Shown one piece after another: positions 24,714 to 34,130 of a stretch of 64,000 bases of DNA (the first letter of the stretch is position 1; each line of letters starts with the position of its first letter). Both the position numbers and the translations under genes were made by a program. Under the pieces are notes generated by a model that worked only from the letters and a program-made list of their open reading frames with translations, was not told the DNA's origin and did not search any database. This DNA is from an uncultured Treponema sp. (GTDB taxonomy: Bacteria > Spirochaetota > Spirochaetia > Treponematales > Treponemataceae): the NCBI GenBank assembly GCA_934691925.1, contig CAKUTI010000005.1, forward strand, positions 17,016-81,015, given 5' to 3'.

Positions 24714-27269
24714 ATGAAAACGAACTTCCTAGATTTCCTTAATGAAAAAATAGAAAATGGCCTGCCGGTCTTTTTTGACGGCGGAATGGGCTCGATGATT
24801 CAGAAATCGGGCTTCTCGGACTATGAAATTCCAGAGGACTTGTGCTTCACACGCCCTGACATCATAAAAAATATTCACTCGCAGTATCTTGAAGCAGGCT
24901 CGAACATAATCACTTCAAACTCGTTCGGCGCGCTTCCGCTAAAACTCGACGGCTGCAAATATTCATACGAGCAGTACATTTCAGAATCGATAAAGCTCTG
25001 CAAGGAATGTATCGCTGAGGCAGAAAAAAGCGGAAACAATCGCGGACATTTCACAGCGTGGGACACAAGCCAGATTGGCCGTCTTCTCGAGCCGATGGGA
25101 GACCTGACTTTTGATGAAGCATACGAAAACTACAAGCTGGCGGCAATCGCGGCTGAAAGATCAGGGGCTGACCTTGCAATCATCGAGACAATGGCGGACC
25201 TGCACGAGATAAAGGCGGCGGTTCTTGCGGTAAGGGAAAACACAAGCCTTCCAATAATCACAACTGTTACGTTCCAGCCGAATCTAAGAACTCTGACAGG
25301 CGCTGACGTGCGCACCTGCGTTGTCTATCTTGAGTCTCTTGGAACAGACGCAATCGGCTTCAACTGCGGAGGCTCTCTCCGTGAAGACGACGCTCTCGCG
25401 GAAGAATTTATGCGCTACGCACACAAGCCTGTGCTGATTCAGCCGAACGCTGGAATTCCGACAGTGATAAACGGAAAAACCGTCTATATGGTCGGCCCTG
25501 ACGAATTCGCCGAGCACCACGAAAAATACAGGAAGCTCGGCGCGTCTATCCTGGGAGGCTGCTGCGGAACAACCCCTGATCATATAAAATCGCTGGTCAA
25601 AAAAATCGAGGCTCTTCCGCCTCAAAAGCGCGTTCCATGCGAATTTGAAAACTCATGCTTTATCTGCTCCTACAATTCTTCTGTTGAAATCGGAGGAAAA
25701 AGCGGACCGCAGATAATCGGCGAGCGGATAAATCCGACCGGAAAAAAGAAAGTCAAGGAAGCGTTGCTCGCCCACAATATGAATTTCGTGCTTGGCGAGG
25801 CTGAAAGCCAAATCAACGCCGGAGCGCAAATTCTCGACGTGAATGTGGGGCTTCCGGGAATCGACGAGGCACAGACGATGGTCGATGCGGTAAAGACAAT
25901 CCAGAACGCGTTCTCAACACCGCTCCAGATTGACTCGAGCGAGCCGCCGGTTCTTGAAAAAGCATTAAGATACTACAACGGAAAACCGCTTATAAACTCC
26001 ACGAACGGACGGCAGGACGTTATGGACAGGGTTCTTCCGCTTGTTAAAAAGTACGGCGGAGCTGTCGTCGCGCTCTGCATCGACGAGAAGGGAATCGCGC
26101 CAACGGCAGAAGGCCGCGTTGAAGTCGCCGAGAAAATCATAAAGGAAGCCGCAAAATACGGAATTCCTGTGCGCGACCTTGTGATTGACACGCTTACGCT
26201 CACAGTCTCGTCTCAGCAAAAGGAAGCTCTCGAAACTCTCCGCGCAATCCAGATTCTAAAAGAAAAATACGGAAAGGACGGAATTCAGTTCGTGCTTGGA
26301 GTCTCGAACATCAGCTTTGGAATTCCGCGCCGCGACATCGTGAACTCAAGATTCTTCGCGATGGCATTGTACTCAGGGCTTTCCGCATGCATCATAAATC
26401 CTCTTATGGTTCCAATGATGGAAAGCTACCACGCCTACCGCGCGCTCGCCGCGTTCGACGAGAACTGCCTTGACTACATCGAAAAGTACAACGGAACTTC
26501 CGCCCCGGTCTACGGTCTTACGCCTGAGCAAATCGCCGCGTCAAAAGGAAACGCAAGCCAAGCTAAGCAGGTGAAGTCTCCGAAAAATTCAGACAATGCG
26601 GCAAAACTTCCAGAAAATCTCACAGAATCAGAAAACAGAATGATTGAAATCATCACAAAAGGATTCAAGGATTCAAGCGCGGAGGCAACGTCGAAACTTC
26701 TTGAAGAAGGCAAGCAGCCGGTTGAAATCATCGACCGATGCATTGTTCCTGCGCTGGACATTGTGGGAAAAGACTTTGAGACAGGACGAAAATTCCTTCC
26801 GCAGCTTCTTCTTGCGGCGGATACGGTCTCAAACAGCTTCGCGGTCATAAAGTCGTATCTTGAAAGCCATGGAACAAAGCAGGAGTCAAAAGGAACAATC
26901 GTAATCTGCACGGTTTTCGGCGACATCCACGACATCGGAAAGAACATCACAAAGGCGATGCTCGAAAACTACGGCTATACGGTTCTCGACCTCGGGAAAA
27001 ATGTTCCCTACGACAAAGTTGTGGACACGGTGCTTGAAAAAGACATTCAGCTCGTGGGACTCAGCGCGCTGATGACGACAACGGTCGCGAACATGGAGAC
27101 AACGATAAATCTCCTGCGCGAAAAGCTCGGCGAGCAGGGAAAATCCTGCAAGATAATGGTTGGCGGAGCTGTTCTGACAGAAGACTACGCGGCAAAAATC
27201 GGCGCGGACTACTACGCGAAAGATGCGATGACAAGCGTGGCGATTGCAAAGGAAGTCTTCGGAAAATAA
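24714..27269 (+). CDS. metH: Cobalamin-dependent methionine synthase lacking the activation domain
   Basis: MetH transfers the methyl of 5-methyl-THF to homocysteine through cobalamin. In order: homocysteine-binding barrel (about 1-300) with zinc ligands Cys218, Cys283 and Cys284; pterin-binding barrel (about 320-590) starting IGERINPTGKKKVKEAL; four-helix cap (about 645-730); B12-binding domain with DIHDIGKN, where D737-x-H739-x-x-G742 gives the cobalt-ligand His. It ends at residue 851 right after the B12 domain, so the SAM-dependent reactivation domain of the ~1,230-aa E. coli enzyme is absent, as in many anaerobes. The ATG at 24714 is chosen from homology; start context is weak. Confidence 0.95.
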   Translation: MKTNFLDFLNEKIENGLPVFFDGGMGSMIQKSGFSDYEIPEDLCFTRPDIIKNIHSQYLEAGSNIITSNSFGALPLKLDGCKYSYEQYISESIKLCKECIAEAEKSGNNRGHFTAWDTSQIGRLLEPMGDLTFDEAYENYKLAAIAAERSGADLAIIETMADLHEIKAAVLAVRENTSLPIITTVTFQPNLRTLTGADVRTCVVYLESLGTDAIGFNCGGSLREDDALAEEFMRYAHKPVLIQPNAGIPTVINGKTVYMVGPDEFAEHHEKYRKLGASILGGCCGTTPDHIKSLVKKIEALPPQKRVPCEFENSCFICSYNSSVEIGGKSGPQIIGERINPTGKKKVKEALLAHNMNFVLGEAESQINAGAQILDVNVGLPGIDEAQTMVDAVKTIQNAFSTPLQIDSSEPPVLEKALRYYNGKPLINSTNGRQDVMDRVLPLVKKYGGAVVALCIDEKGIAPTAEGRVEVAEKIIKEAAKYGIPVRDLVIDTLTLTVSSQQKEALETLRAIQILKEKYGKDGIQFVLGVSNISFGIPRRDIVNSRFFAMALYSGLSACIINPLMVPMMESYHAYRALAAFDENCLDYIEKYNGTSAPVYGLTPEQIAASKGNASQAKQVKSPKNSDNAAKLPENLTESENRMIEIITKGFKDSSAEATSKLLEEGKQPVEIIDRCIVPALDIVGKDFETGRKFLPQLLLAADTVSNSFAVIKSYLESHGTKQESKGTIVICTVFGDIHDIGKNITKAMLENYGYTVLDLGKNVPYDKVVDTVLEKDIQLVGLSALMTTTVANMETTINLLREKLGEQGKSCKIMVGGAVLTEDYAAKIGADYYAKDAMTSVAIAKEVFGK

Positions 27270-27574
27270 AATTCAAGGCGACGGAAACTTGCCACGAGCC
27301 GAAATCAGTTTTGTAAACGCGTGGCGCGCTTTTCCGCTTCAAGATTCCAAAATCTTGAAAATCCGGCTTGCCTGAAAAACCGCAAAAGCCTGACTCTCTG
27401 CCGAGATTCTCTTCCGTGGCACGCCTCCAAAACGCAGAAACACACGCTCCGGCTTTGTGATATTTTCAATATTGCAGTAGAATCAGAGCGGGAAACGAAA
27501 ATCAAAGCGTAATTGCGAGGACTTTAGTCCGAAGCAATCAATAAACATAAACAAACATAAACGCATGGACATTT
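27270..27574. other. 305-bp intergenic region with two palindromes, no gene seen
   Basis: I see no supportable gene. TTCAAGATT/AATCTTGAA (27338-27346 and 27351-27359) forms a perfect 9-bp hairpin, and a second palindromic element, ATTGC-GAGGACT-TTAGTCC-GAAGCAAT, lies at 27512-27538. The rest is ordinary-looking sequence. A 63-codon open frame at 27321-27512 has no start context or recognisable content. Confidence 0.6.
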
Positions 27575-28462
27575 ATGAAAACAAAATATTTTAACGGAAA
27601 AACTTTAAAGTCATTCAGCCCGCTCACCGCCTACGCGGGAATTCTTTTTGCGCCGCGCGCGGTTCTGACAAATTTCAGCTGCTTTGCGACAATCATAAAG
27701 GAATTCTTTTTTCTTCAATTTTTCGAGAAGCTCCATATCATTCATATTCCGATTGTCCACGTTGACCATCCTCTCGACAAGAAAATTCCGTTCACTCCGT
27801 CAAAAGTCTCAATCTATCTTGACTTCATAAATCTCTGGGTGCGGCCGCTCTCAATGCTCGTGAAAAAATTCGGCTCTTGGCGCGCGTCTTACCTCACAAA
27901 GCTCTGGATGAGAAATTTCAAGAATCTTTACAAGGCGGCAGGAAAAATCTACCATTTCAGGCTCACGACAACCGACCGACCGAACTACAAGAAAATGCGC
28001 GAGTTCAGGCAGATTCACGCGCTCGACCCGCATTATCTTTGCGTTCCGTCGCTCCACATCGCGACTGTCGCGCTCGCATTCGGATTCTACAGGAAAACTT
28101 TTGCGGAAAACGATTTTTCAGACGAGGAAAAGCGGAACTGGCTAAGCGAGCTTTACTCAGGCGCGGTTGAAATCGCGGAGACGGTTCTTTATGTTAAGCA
28201 GCACAGCGTGAACTGTATTCCGGCGGCGCTCTATCTTGTCACGGCGAATTTCGGAGACTTGTTCTCGATAGACGACGCGCGGAAATTCATCGATGATATG
28301 TTCAAGAATCCGGAAGGATTCAGCTTTGAGGATGCGTTTCAGGTGAAAGACCACATCAGGACGAGCTTTGAAAAATATCTTTCCGAAAGCAAAACTGCGA
28401 AAAACTGGCACGAGCCAATCAGGAATTTTCTGGAAAACTACGAGAAAAACGCTGAAAAATAG
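27575..28462 (+). CDS. Protein of unknown function with faint PAP2-like motifs
   Basis: 295 aa, cytoplasmic-looking, without an obvious transmembrane segment. Two spots recall the phosphatase motifs of the PAP2/inositolphosphotransferase group: LCVPSLHIATVALAF (like PSLHV) and YVKQHSVNCIPAALYLV, where a His is present but the usual Asp four residues later is not. The rest is charged and aromatic-rich. It may be a degenerate or unrelated protein. The ribosome-binding site is poor. A copy of the repeat element starts 33 nt after its stop, and miaB follows. Confidence 0.6.
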   Translation: MKTKYFNGKTLKSFSPLTAYAGILFAPRAVLTNFSCFATIIKEFFFLQFFEKLHIIHIPIVHVDHPLDKKIPFTPSKVSIYLDFINLWVRPLSMLVKKFGSWRASYLTKLWMRNFKNLYKAAGKIYHFRLTTTDRPNYKKMREFRQIHALDPHYLCVPSLHIATVALAFGFYRKTFAENDFSDEEKRNWLSELYSGAVEIAETVLYVKQHSVNCIPAALYLVTANFGDLFSIDDARKFIDDMFKNPEGFSFEDAFQVKDHIRTSFEKYLSESKTAKNWHEPIRNFLENYEKNAEK

Positions 28463-28495
28463 AAAAACGGCGGATTTATCAGACATAAAGCAAGA

Positions 28496-28605
28496 GTGTT
28501 AGGGATTGAAGCAACGCGAAGCGGCTACTGGACAGAGCGGAGCGAAGGAAGCGGCTGGAGCGAAAGCGGAATTGCGGAAAGCCCGGCGGCAAAGCCGCAA
28601 CACCC
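28496..28605 (+). repeat. Structured intergenic repeat element, copy C
   Basis: On the strand of its flanking genes it starts GTGTTAGGGATTGAAGC 33 nt after a stop codon and ends GGCAAAGCCGCAACACCC, 75 nt before miaB. The ends GTGTT/AACAC pair, a compensatory change against GCGTT/AACGC in copies A and B. The interior repeats GCGAAGCGG, GCGAAGGAAGCGG and GCGAAAGCGG. Confidence 0.85.
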
Positions 28606-28680
28606 GAAAAAAATCGCGGATTATGATTTTGAATTTATGAACTGCGAATTGCACATTAAAAATTGAAAACTGGAGAAACT

Positions 28681-30069
28681 ATGACTTATTTTTTTGAGAC
28701 TTACGGCTGCGAAATGAACATTGCGGAAAGCGCGGCGGTCGAGCAGCTTATGATTTCGCGCGGCTGGACAAAGGCGGCTCACGCGGAAGAGGCGAACATC
28801 GTCGTCATAAACACTTGCTCGGTGCGAGGCTCTGCCGAGGACAGAATTTTCGGAAGGCTCGGATACTTTGCCGGCGTGAAAAAAATCCGCATGCTCGACA
28901 CAAACACAAAAGTCCGCATGGAAGAGATGAAATACGCGCTTGAATTCGCAAAGAAAAACGGCGCAGTTCCGCTGAATCTCGTGCTTATGGGCTGCATGGC
29001 GGAACGTCTTCTAGACTCAATTCAGGAAAAATTTCCGCAGATTGACTATGTTGTCGGAACGTTCGGAAAATACAAATTCGGAGAAATTCTGCAGAACATC
29101 GAGAACGGCGGAAAAGGATTCAAGATTGAAGAAGAAAAAGCCTACACTTTCGCTCCGAATTCATACGAGCAGGGCGCGTTCTCGACATTCGTTCCGATTA
29201 TGCACGGCTGCAACAATTTCTGCACTTACTGCATCGTTCCTTACGTGCGCGGAAGAGAAATCAGCCGCCCGGTCGAGCAAATCTTGAAGGAAATCGACTT
29301 TCTCACAAAGGCGAAAGTAAAGGAGATAACGCTTCTCGGCCAGAATGTGAACGCTTACAAAGGCGAGGACGGAACAACATTCCCGGGGCTTCTTGAAAAA
29401 ATCTGCCGGCACATCGACGAGACAAACTCGACAATAAAATGGATACGGTTCGAGTCAAGCAACCCGAACGACTTTTCAGACGAGCTGATTGAAGTCTGCA
29501 AGCGAAATCCGCATATCTGCCGCGGCTTCCACATCGCCGCACAGCACGGAAACAACGAAATCCTAAAGAGAATGAACCGCAAGAACACAAGGGAGGAATT
29601 CATCTCTCTGATGAAAAAGCTCCGCGAGAATCTTCCGGGAACGCAGGTCATAACAGACTTGATGGTGGGATTTCCGGGCGAGACGGAAAAGCAGTTCGAG
29701 GAAGTTCTGACTCTGATGAACGAAGTGTGCTTTGAAAGCGCGTTCATGTATTTTTACAATCCGCGCGAGGGAACTCCGGCGGCGAAATTTCCAGACCAGA
29801 TTGATGTCAAAGTCAAAAAAGAGCGGCTTTCAAAAGTCATCGAGCTTCAGGAAAAAATCACGAAGGAAGTAATGAGAACAAGAATCGGGCAGACGATTGA
29901 AGTTCTCGCGGACATTGTGTCGCGCAACAGCGAAAACGAGCTTCTAGGCAAAACCGAGCAGAACGAGAGAATCGCGTTCTCAGGCGACAAAAAGCTCATC
30001 GGCTCGTTCGTGAAAGTCAAAATCACAGATTTAAATGGAAACACATTTAGAGGAGAATTGGTTAGTTAA
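28681..30069 (+). CDS. miaB: tRNA-2-methylthio-N6-dimethylallyladenosine synthase
   Basis: MiaB adds the methylthio group to i6A37 of tRNAs reading UNN codons. The N-terminal UPF0004 domain (TYFFETYGCEMNIAES, NTCSVRGSAEDRIFGRLG, GCMAERL) supplies three auxiliary-cluster cysteines. The radical-SAM motif is MHGCNNFCTYCIVPYVRGREISRP (CxxxCxxC), followed by LLGQNVNAYKG, and a C-terminal TRAM domain ends GSFVKVKITDLNGNTFRGEL. The ATG at 28681 follows GGAG; an in-frame TTG 18 bp upstream is less likely. The usual YGCQMN reads YGCEMN here. Length 462 aa is normal. Confidence 0.95.
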   Translation: MTYFFETYGCEMNIAESAAVEQLMISRGWTKAAHAEEANIVVINTCSVRGSAEDRIFGRLGYFAGVKKIRMLDTNTKVRMEEMKYALEFAKKNGAVPLNLVLMGCMAERLLDSIQEKFPQIDYVVGTFGKYKFGEILQNIENGGKGFKIEEEKAYTFAPNSYEQGAFSTFVPIMHGCNNFCTYCIVPYVRGREISRPVEQILKEIDFLTKAKVKEITLLGQNVNAYKGEDGTTFPGLLEKICRHIDETNSTIKWIRFESSNPNDFSDELIEVCKRNPHICRGFHIAAQHGNNEILKRMNRKNTREEFISLMKKLRENLPGTQVITDLMVGFPGETEKQFEEVLTLMNEVCFESAFMYFYNPREGTPAAKFPDQIDVKVKKERLSKVIELQEKITKEVMRTRIGQTIEVLADIVSRNSENELLGKTEQNERIAFSGDKKLIGSFVKVKITDLNGNTFRGELVS

Positions 30070-30072
30070 ATC

Positions 30073-30112
30073 TGCCGCACGAACGCGGCAGAATGCGTGC
30101 GGTTAAAACCGC
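30073..30112. repeat. Two small hairpins after miaB
   Basis: TGCCGC/GCGGCA (30073-30078 with 30085-30090) and GCGGTT/AACCGC (30099-30112). The first belongs to a short motif, GTGCGGCAGATT in reverse, also present near 7052 and 13757. There is no T tract. Confidence 0.4.
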
Positions 30113-30148
30113 TAATTCAGCATGACAATTTTAAAGGAGAATAAAAAT

Positions 30149-30595
30149 ATGCCAGTACGCTTAATCGGAACAATCATCCTGCTGCTTGTCGTAACGCTTT
30201 TTGCAGGCGCAAACTTGGACAACCGCTGCAACATAAATTTCATTTTCAAGACTGTCCAGAACGTTCCTGTCTTTCTGACGGCGGTCGTCTCGTTTTTGGC
30301 GGGCGCAATCGTCATGATTCCGTTCACTTTCCACAGCAAAAAAAACAAGAAAGACGGAGCTGAAACGAAAATTTCCAAGCAGAAAAATCAGGACGAGGAA
30401 TCGAAAACTCTGTTCGACTTTAAAATCAAGAAAGACGTGAGCAAAAATCAAAAGAAAGAGAAAAAATCATTCTTCAAGAAATCCGAAAAAAACGCGGGAG
30501 ACTCGAAAAATTCAGAAGACAAAAACGCCGCAACAGAAAAATCTTCTGACGAGAAAGAAAGCGTTTCCTCTGAAAACACGGATTCTTCATTGTAA
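30149..30595 (+). CDS. Small two-TM inner-membrane protein, LapA-domain-like
   Basis: 148 aa. Two hydrophobic segments (about 3-22, VRLIGTIILLLVVTLFAGANL, and 38-58, VFLTAVVSFLAGAIVMIPFTF) flank a short NxDxxxxINFIF-type loop, the layout of the LapA/DUF1049 family. A long cytoplasmic tail rich in Lys, Glu, Asp and Ser follows. AAGGAG is 9 nt before the ATG at 30149. The role in treponemes is unknown; LapA in E. coli is linked to LPS assembly, which treponemes lack in classical form, so the name should not be transferred. It lies between miaB and thiN. Confidence 0.65.
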   Translation: MPVRLIGTIILLLVVTLFAGANLDNRCNINFIFKTVQNVPVFLTAVVSFLAGAIVMIPFTFHSKKNKKDGAETKISKQKNQDEESKTLFDFKIKKDVSKNQKKEKKSFFKKSEKNAGDSKNSEDKNAATEKSSDEKESVSSENTDSSL

Positions 30596-30733
30596 TTTTT
30601 GTTTTGCGGAATTTTTTTGCGAAATTTTTTTGAGGAATTCTTTGCAGGAATTTTCATCAGAAGCAAAGAGAAATCGAAAATTCTCTCTTCGCTTATTTCC
30701 GTCTTTGCGCGGATATTTTCAGGAAAAATAAAA

Positions 30734-31354
30734 ATGAAACGTTGTGTGATAATCGGCGCGGCAAAAATCTCTAACTACGGAAAAATCCGGGAATATCTTC
30801 AACCGGACGACTTTTTTATTGTCTGCGACGGCGGACTTGACCATCTTGAAAATCTAAAGATAAAGCCGAATTTGATTGTCGGAGACTTCGACTCGCATGA
30901 AAATCCTCATCTTGAAGTGGAAACAATCGTTCTTCCGCATGAGAAAGACGACACTGACTCGGTTTTCGCGCTCAAAACGGCTCTTTCACGCGGCTTCAAG
31001 GATTTTCTTTTCATCGGCATGCTAGGCGGAAGACTCGACCACACGCTCGGAAATATCTCAATGCTTCTAAAATGCAATGAGGAGAAAGTGCGCGCGCTTA
31101 TGCTCGACGATTATTCGGAGCTTGAAATTGTCGGCAAGGAAGAAGTCAAAATCGAAGACAAATTCTCCTATTTTTCGCTTCTGAATGTCTCTGGAACAGC
31201 GAAAGGAGTCACGATAAAGGACGCTCTCTACAATCTTGACAACGCGGAAATTCCTGTAACTTACCAGTACGGAGTGAGCAACGAGGTTCCGAAAGGGAAA
31301 ACCGCGAAAGTGAGCGTAAAGAAAGGCTGCCTTCTTTTAATCAAGGACTGGTAA
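30734..31354 (+). CDS. thiN: Thiamine pyrophosphokinase
   Basis: 206 aa. Transfers pyrophosphate from ATP to thiamine, giving TPP. Motifs: FFIVCDGGLDHLENLKIKPNLIVGDFDSHENPH (the DGG and GDFDS metal/substrate motifs), HEKDDTDSVFALKTAL and FIGMLGGRLDHTLGNISML. The ATG at 30734 has AGGAAAAA just upstream; the frame is open further upstream, but that part is hydrophobic nonsense and not in the family. A terminator follows at 31390. Confidence 0.94.
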   Translation: MKRCVIIGAAKISNYGKIREYLQPDDFFIVCDGGLDHLENLKIKPNLIVGDFDSHENPHLEVETIVLPHEKDDTDSVFALKTALSRGFKDFLFIGMLGGRLDHTLGNISMLLKCNEEKVRALMLDDYSELEIVGKEEVKIEDKFSYFSLLNVSGTAKGVTIKDALYNLDNAEIPVTYQYGVSNEVPKGKTAKVSVKKGCLLLIKDW

Positions 31355-31389
31355 AAATGCAACGCGGTATTTCTCAGGCAAAAAGACGC

Positions 31390-31418
31390 GATTTTAGAAG
31401 TTGTTAAAATCTTTTTTT
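31390..31418 (+). terminator. Rho-independent terminator after thiN
   Basis: GATTTTA (31390-31396) and TAAAATC (31405-31411) with an 8-nt loop, followed by TTTTTTT. Confidence 0.65.
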
Positions 31419-31435
31419 GGAATTAGAATTGGAAT

Positions 31436-33025
31436 ATGGGATTTCTTCAGGCGGTTACAGACTTTTTTCAGTCGATTTTCATGAGCTCTTCACCAGAGGT
31501 AAAAAAACGCACAGAGCTTCACAAAATTGAAAACGAGCTGAAAGCCCTTCCTTTCCAGATTTACAAGAACGGAATGTTGCAGCCAAATTTCGCCGAGCTT
31601 TTCAGAATCTTATATGAAAACACAAAGCCGATTGACGACATTCTCGCGTCAACAATAAATTCGGAAAATGTCCACCGCGCAAAACTTTTTGAAAGCCAGC
31701 TGATTGTCACAGGATTCTCGCCGGACACTCAGGAAAAAATCGGGAAACTTTCATACGAGTCAAGAAAAAAAGCCGTTGTGGATTCAGACCTGCCGATAAA
31801 CAAGGTTCTTGACAGCCAGAAGCACACGATGGAGTCGATTCTAAGGCAGATAAAAACCCCGGAATTCGCAAAAATCGACCAGACAATATCAAGGCTAAAG
31901 CAGCTCGCCGACATCTGCCGCTTCAACTACGTGAGCATCATAAAAGTTTTCGACTCGAATTTTGACGGAATCACATCGTCGTCTTTTGGAAATGTTCATC
32001 CTGCGCTGCCGGAGCAAGCCGAGCCTGCGCTCATGGACTTTTATTACATAATCGGAAATTTTGAGCTTGACACTGCCGAAGCCCGGGCGATTATCGCTCT
32101 TAAGCAGCTGAGCAGCGGAAACGAAGTGCCTGAAAAAAAGCAGCAGGAAATTCTCCAGAATCTCAGGAAGATAAATTCCGTCTTCACAAAATACCTCACG
32201 GCGGACGTCATCAGAAAAGTCATCTGCCTCGGGAAAAAAGACCCGAAGCCGGTTCTCGACACAACCGCATACCAGTCAAATTCGCTTAAAAGTTTCATGG
32301 AAGGATTTCAGGGAAAATTCGCCTCGGACAGCGAGCGGATTAAAGGCGAAATCAAGGATTACACAGTCTCGTTTGAAATCAAGGAGCTTTTCAACGACGA
32401 GCCGATTCTCGAGCTTAAAACCTACAATGCGGAAACAAACAGCCTTCTGAGGAAAAACACGCCGTTCTCGTTCGTCTGGATTACGCCTCTTCAGGTCATC
32501 AAGACTTTTATGGCGACATATATGACCGAGCCGGTTATGAACGTTCTGAACAACATCGTGATTGAAGGATTTTTCAACAATTCCGACTACAAGACACAGT
32601 TTTCTTCGATTGTCTACGCAGTCAACGAGATAAACCAGAATATCAGCGACTTTGAGGACTCTTTCGACCGCGAGAAGAAAAACGACGCGGCGGAGCTTAC
32701 CGGCCTGATTCAGGACAGCAAAAGAGACGCCGATTTTCTTAAAAAGGTCGGTGTCATGGTCGATAATATAAACGAGCAGGCCCACAAGCTGGTGCAGGAA
32801 TGTTCAAGCAATTTTTTTGACCTATACAGAGAGATTGGCGAGCTTATCGTTGACGCAAAAAAATCAAAATCTGATATAGTTTCAAACATAAAAGTTCTGC
32901 TTTCTTCAACAAGAAACAGAGACGGTTCCGGCGTTATTGAGCAGCAGCACGGAAACTGGAAGCTGTTCCTCAAAATCATGAAGAACTATGCAATTATCGG
33001 AGACATAGAACACGACCATGAATGA
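31436..33025 (+). CDS. Large conserved-looking protein of unknown function
   Basis: 529 aa, mostly helical and soluble apart from a hydrophobic amphipathic start (MGFLQAVTDFFQSIFMSSS). I do not recognise a fold with confidence. It resembles spirochaete-restricted proteins sometimes listed as DUF5312, but that is memory without a check. The tail ENWKLFLKIMKNYAIIGDIEHDHE-like end overlaps the next gene's start by 8 nt, so it is translationally coupled to the GGDEF protein and may act in the same signalling pathway. Confidence 0.65.
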   Translation: MGFLQAVTDFFQSIFMSSSPEVKKRTELHKIENELKALPFQIYKNGMLQPNFAELFRILYENTKPIDDILASTINSENVHRAKLFESQLIVTGFSPDTQEKIGKLSYESRKKAVVDSDLPINKVLDSQKHTMESILRQIKTPEFAKIDQTISRLKQLADICRFNYVSIIKVFDSNFDGITSSSFGNVHPALPEQAEPALMDFYYIIGNFELDTAEARAIIALKQLSSGNEVPEKKQQEILQNLRKINSVFTKYLTADVIRKVICLGKKDPKPVLDTTAYQSNSLKSFMEGFQGKFASDSERIKGEIKDYTVSFEIKELFNDEPILELKTYNAETNSLLRKNTPFSFVWITPLQVIKTFMATYMTEPVMNVLNNIVIEGFFNNSDYKTQFSSIVYAVNEINQNISDFEDSFDREKKNDAAELTGLIQDSKRDADFLKKVGVMVDNINEQAHKLVQECSSNFFDLYREIGELIVDAKKSKSDIVSNIKVLLSSTRNRDGSGVIEQQHGNWKLFLKIMKNYAIIGDIEHDHE

Positions 33026-34130
33026 CGAAATCCCAATTAAGACACAAGATTCAGATGTTCAGGAAATAATCGGCCAGTACGAGAAAAAGATTTACGACCT
33101 TCAGCAGCTTCTTGAAATTTCACGCTCGCTTTGCTCAACACTTGAATTCTCAAAGCTCATCGAATCGATTTTATACACTTGCATGGGACAGTTCCACGTG
33201 CTTGGAGCAGGAGTTTTCGTTCTGAATGCGCTGAACAGCGACAACTATCAGCTTGACGAGAACTACAGCGGAATCGACATCGACCCGAATATCCACTACG
33301 TGATTCCGACAACAAACGAGATTGCGCGCATTCTTGAAAGCAGCCCTTCTCCGCTTTCAATGGACGAGATTGCCTCCCGGCTCGACGGCTCGGCGGACAT
33401 CTCCGTTCTTTCGTCGCTTCACCCTTCTCTTGTTGTTCCTCTTATTCAGCACAAGCACTTGAACGGGATTCTTGTCTTGGGCGAGAGAATCACTTTGTCG
33501 GAAGAAACAGGATACAGCGCGTACGAAAAAGAGCAGATTACAGGAATCGCATCGCTTGCGGCAATCGCAATCAACAACGCGGCTCTAGTCGAGCGTTCAT
33601 CAACAGACATGATGACGCACTTGAAGCTCAAATACTTTTTCTTCAATGTTCTCACAGACAAGCTCGACACGGCTTTGTCAAATGACGAGAACGTTTCCGT
33701 GATGATGTTCGACATCGATTTTTTCAAGCGATTCAATGACACTTACGGCCACGCCTGCGGAGACTACGTTCTTCAGACAGTCGCAAAAGTCATAAAATCC
33801 TCGATAAGAAGCCAGGACTTGGCGGCGAGATACGGCGGCGAAGAATTCACAGTCCTCTTAAACCACACGAAAAAAGAAGATGCGATGACCGTCGCCGACA
33901 GAATCAGAAGCAAAATCGAGCAGTTCGACTTCAACTATGAGAACCAGCACGTGAAAGTCACGATTTCAGTCGGAGTCTCAACGTTCGACACAGTGGAAAA
34001 TCCTGTAACCTTGCCTAAAGTTCTCGTTGATCAGGCAGACCAGGCGCTTTACGTTTCAAAACGCAGCGGAAGAAACAGAGTGACTTTCGCCGACCCGAAA
34101 CTCATTTCAGAAATAAAGGTTGAGTCCTGA
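33018..34130 (+). CDS. GAF-GGDEF protein, predicted diguanylate cyclase
   Basis: 370 aa, soluble. An N-terminal coiled coil (about 10-45) leads into a GAF-type sensor domain (about 45-195), then a GGDEF domain. The signature is GGEEF at about 273-277, preceded by FDIDFFKRFNDTYGHACGD, so the active site looks intact. RSQD five residues before GGEEF matches the RxxD inhibitory site for feedback by cyclic di-GMP. There is no membrane segment, so it senses a cytoplasmic signal. It overlaps the upstream unknown gene by 8 nt and the downstream rhomboid gene in TGATG. Confidence 0.93.
   Translation: MNDEIPIKTQDSDVQEIIGQYEKKIYDLQQLLEISRSLCSTLEFSKLIESILYTCMGQFHVLGAGVFVLNALNSDNYQLDENYSGIDIDPNIHYVIPTTNEIARILESSPSPLSMDEIASRLDGSADISVLSSLHPSLVVPLIQHKHLNGILVLGERITLSEETGYSAYEKEQITGIASLAAIAINNAALVERSSTDMMTHLKLKYFFFNVLTDKLDTALSNDENVSVMMFDIDFFKRFNDTYGHACGDYVLQTVAKVIKSSIRSQDLAARYGGEEFTVLLNHTKKEDAMTVADRIRSKIEQFDFNYENQHVKVTISVGVSTFDTVENPVTLPKVLVDQADQALYVSKRSGRNRVTFADPKLISEIKVES

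Noticed and set aside
27321-27512. Small protein gene in the metH / 27575 gap
   Set aside because: The open frame has no ribosome-binding site, no recognisable motif and overlaps two palindromes.
30149-30595. Gene name lapA
   Set aside because: Only the two-helix layout agrees; treponemes lack classical LPS, so transferring the function would be unsafe.
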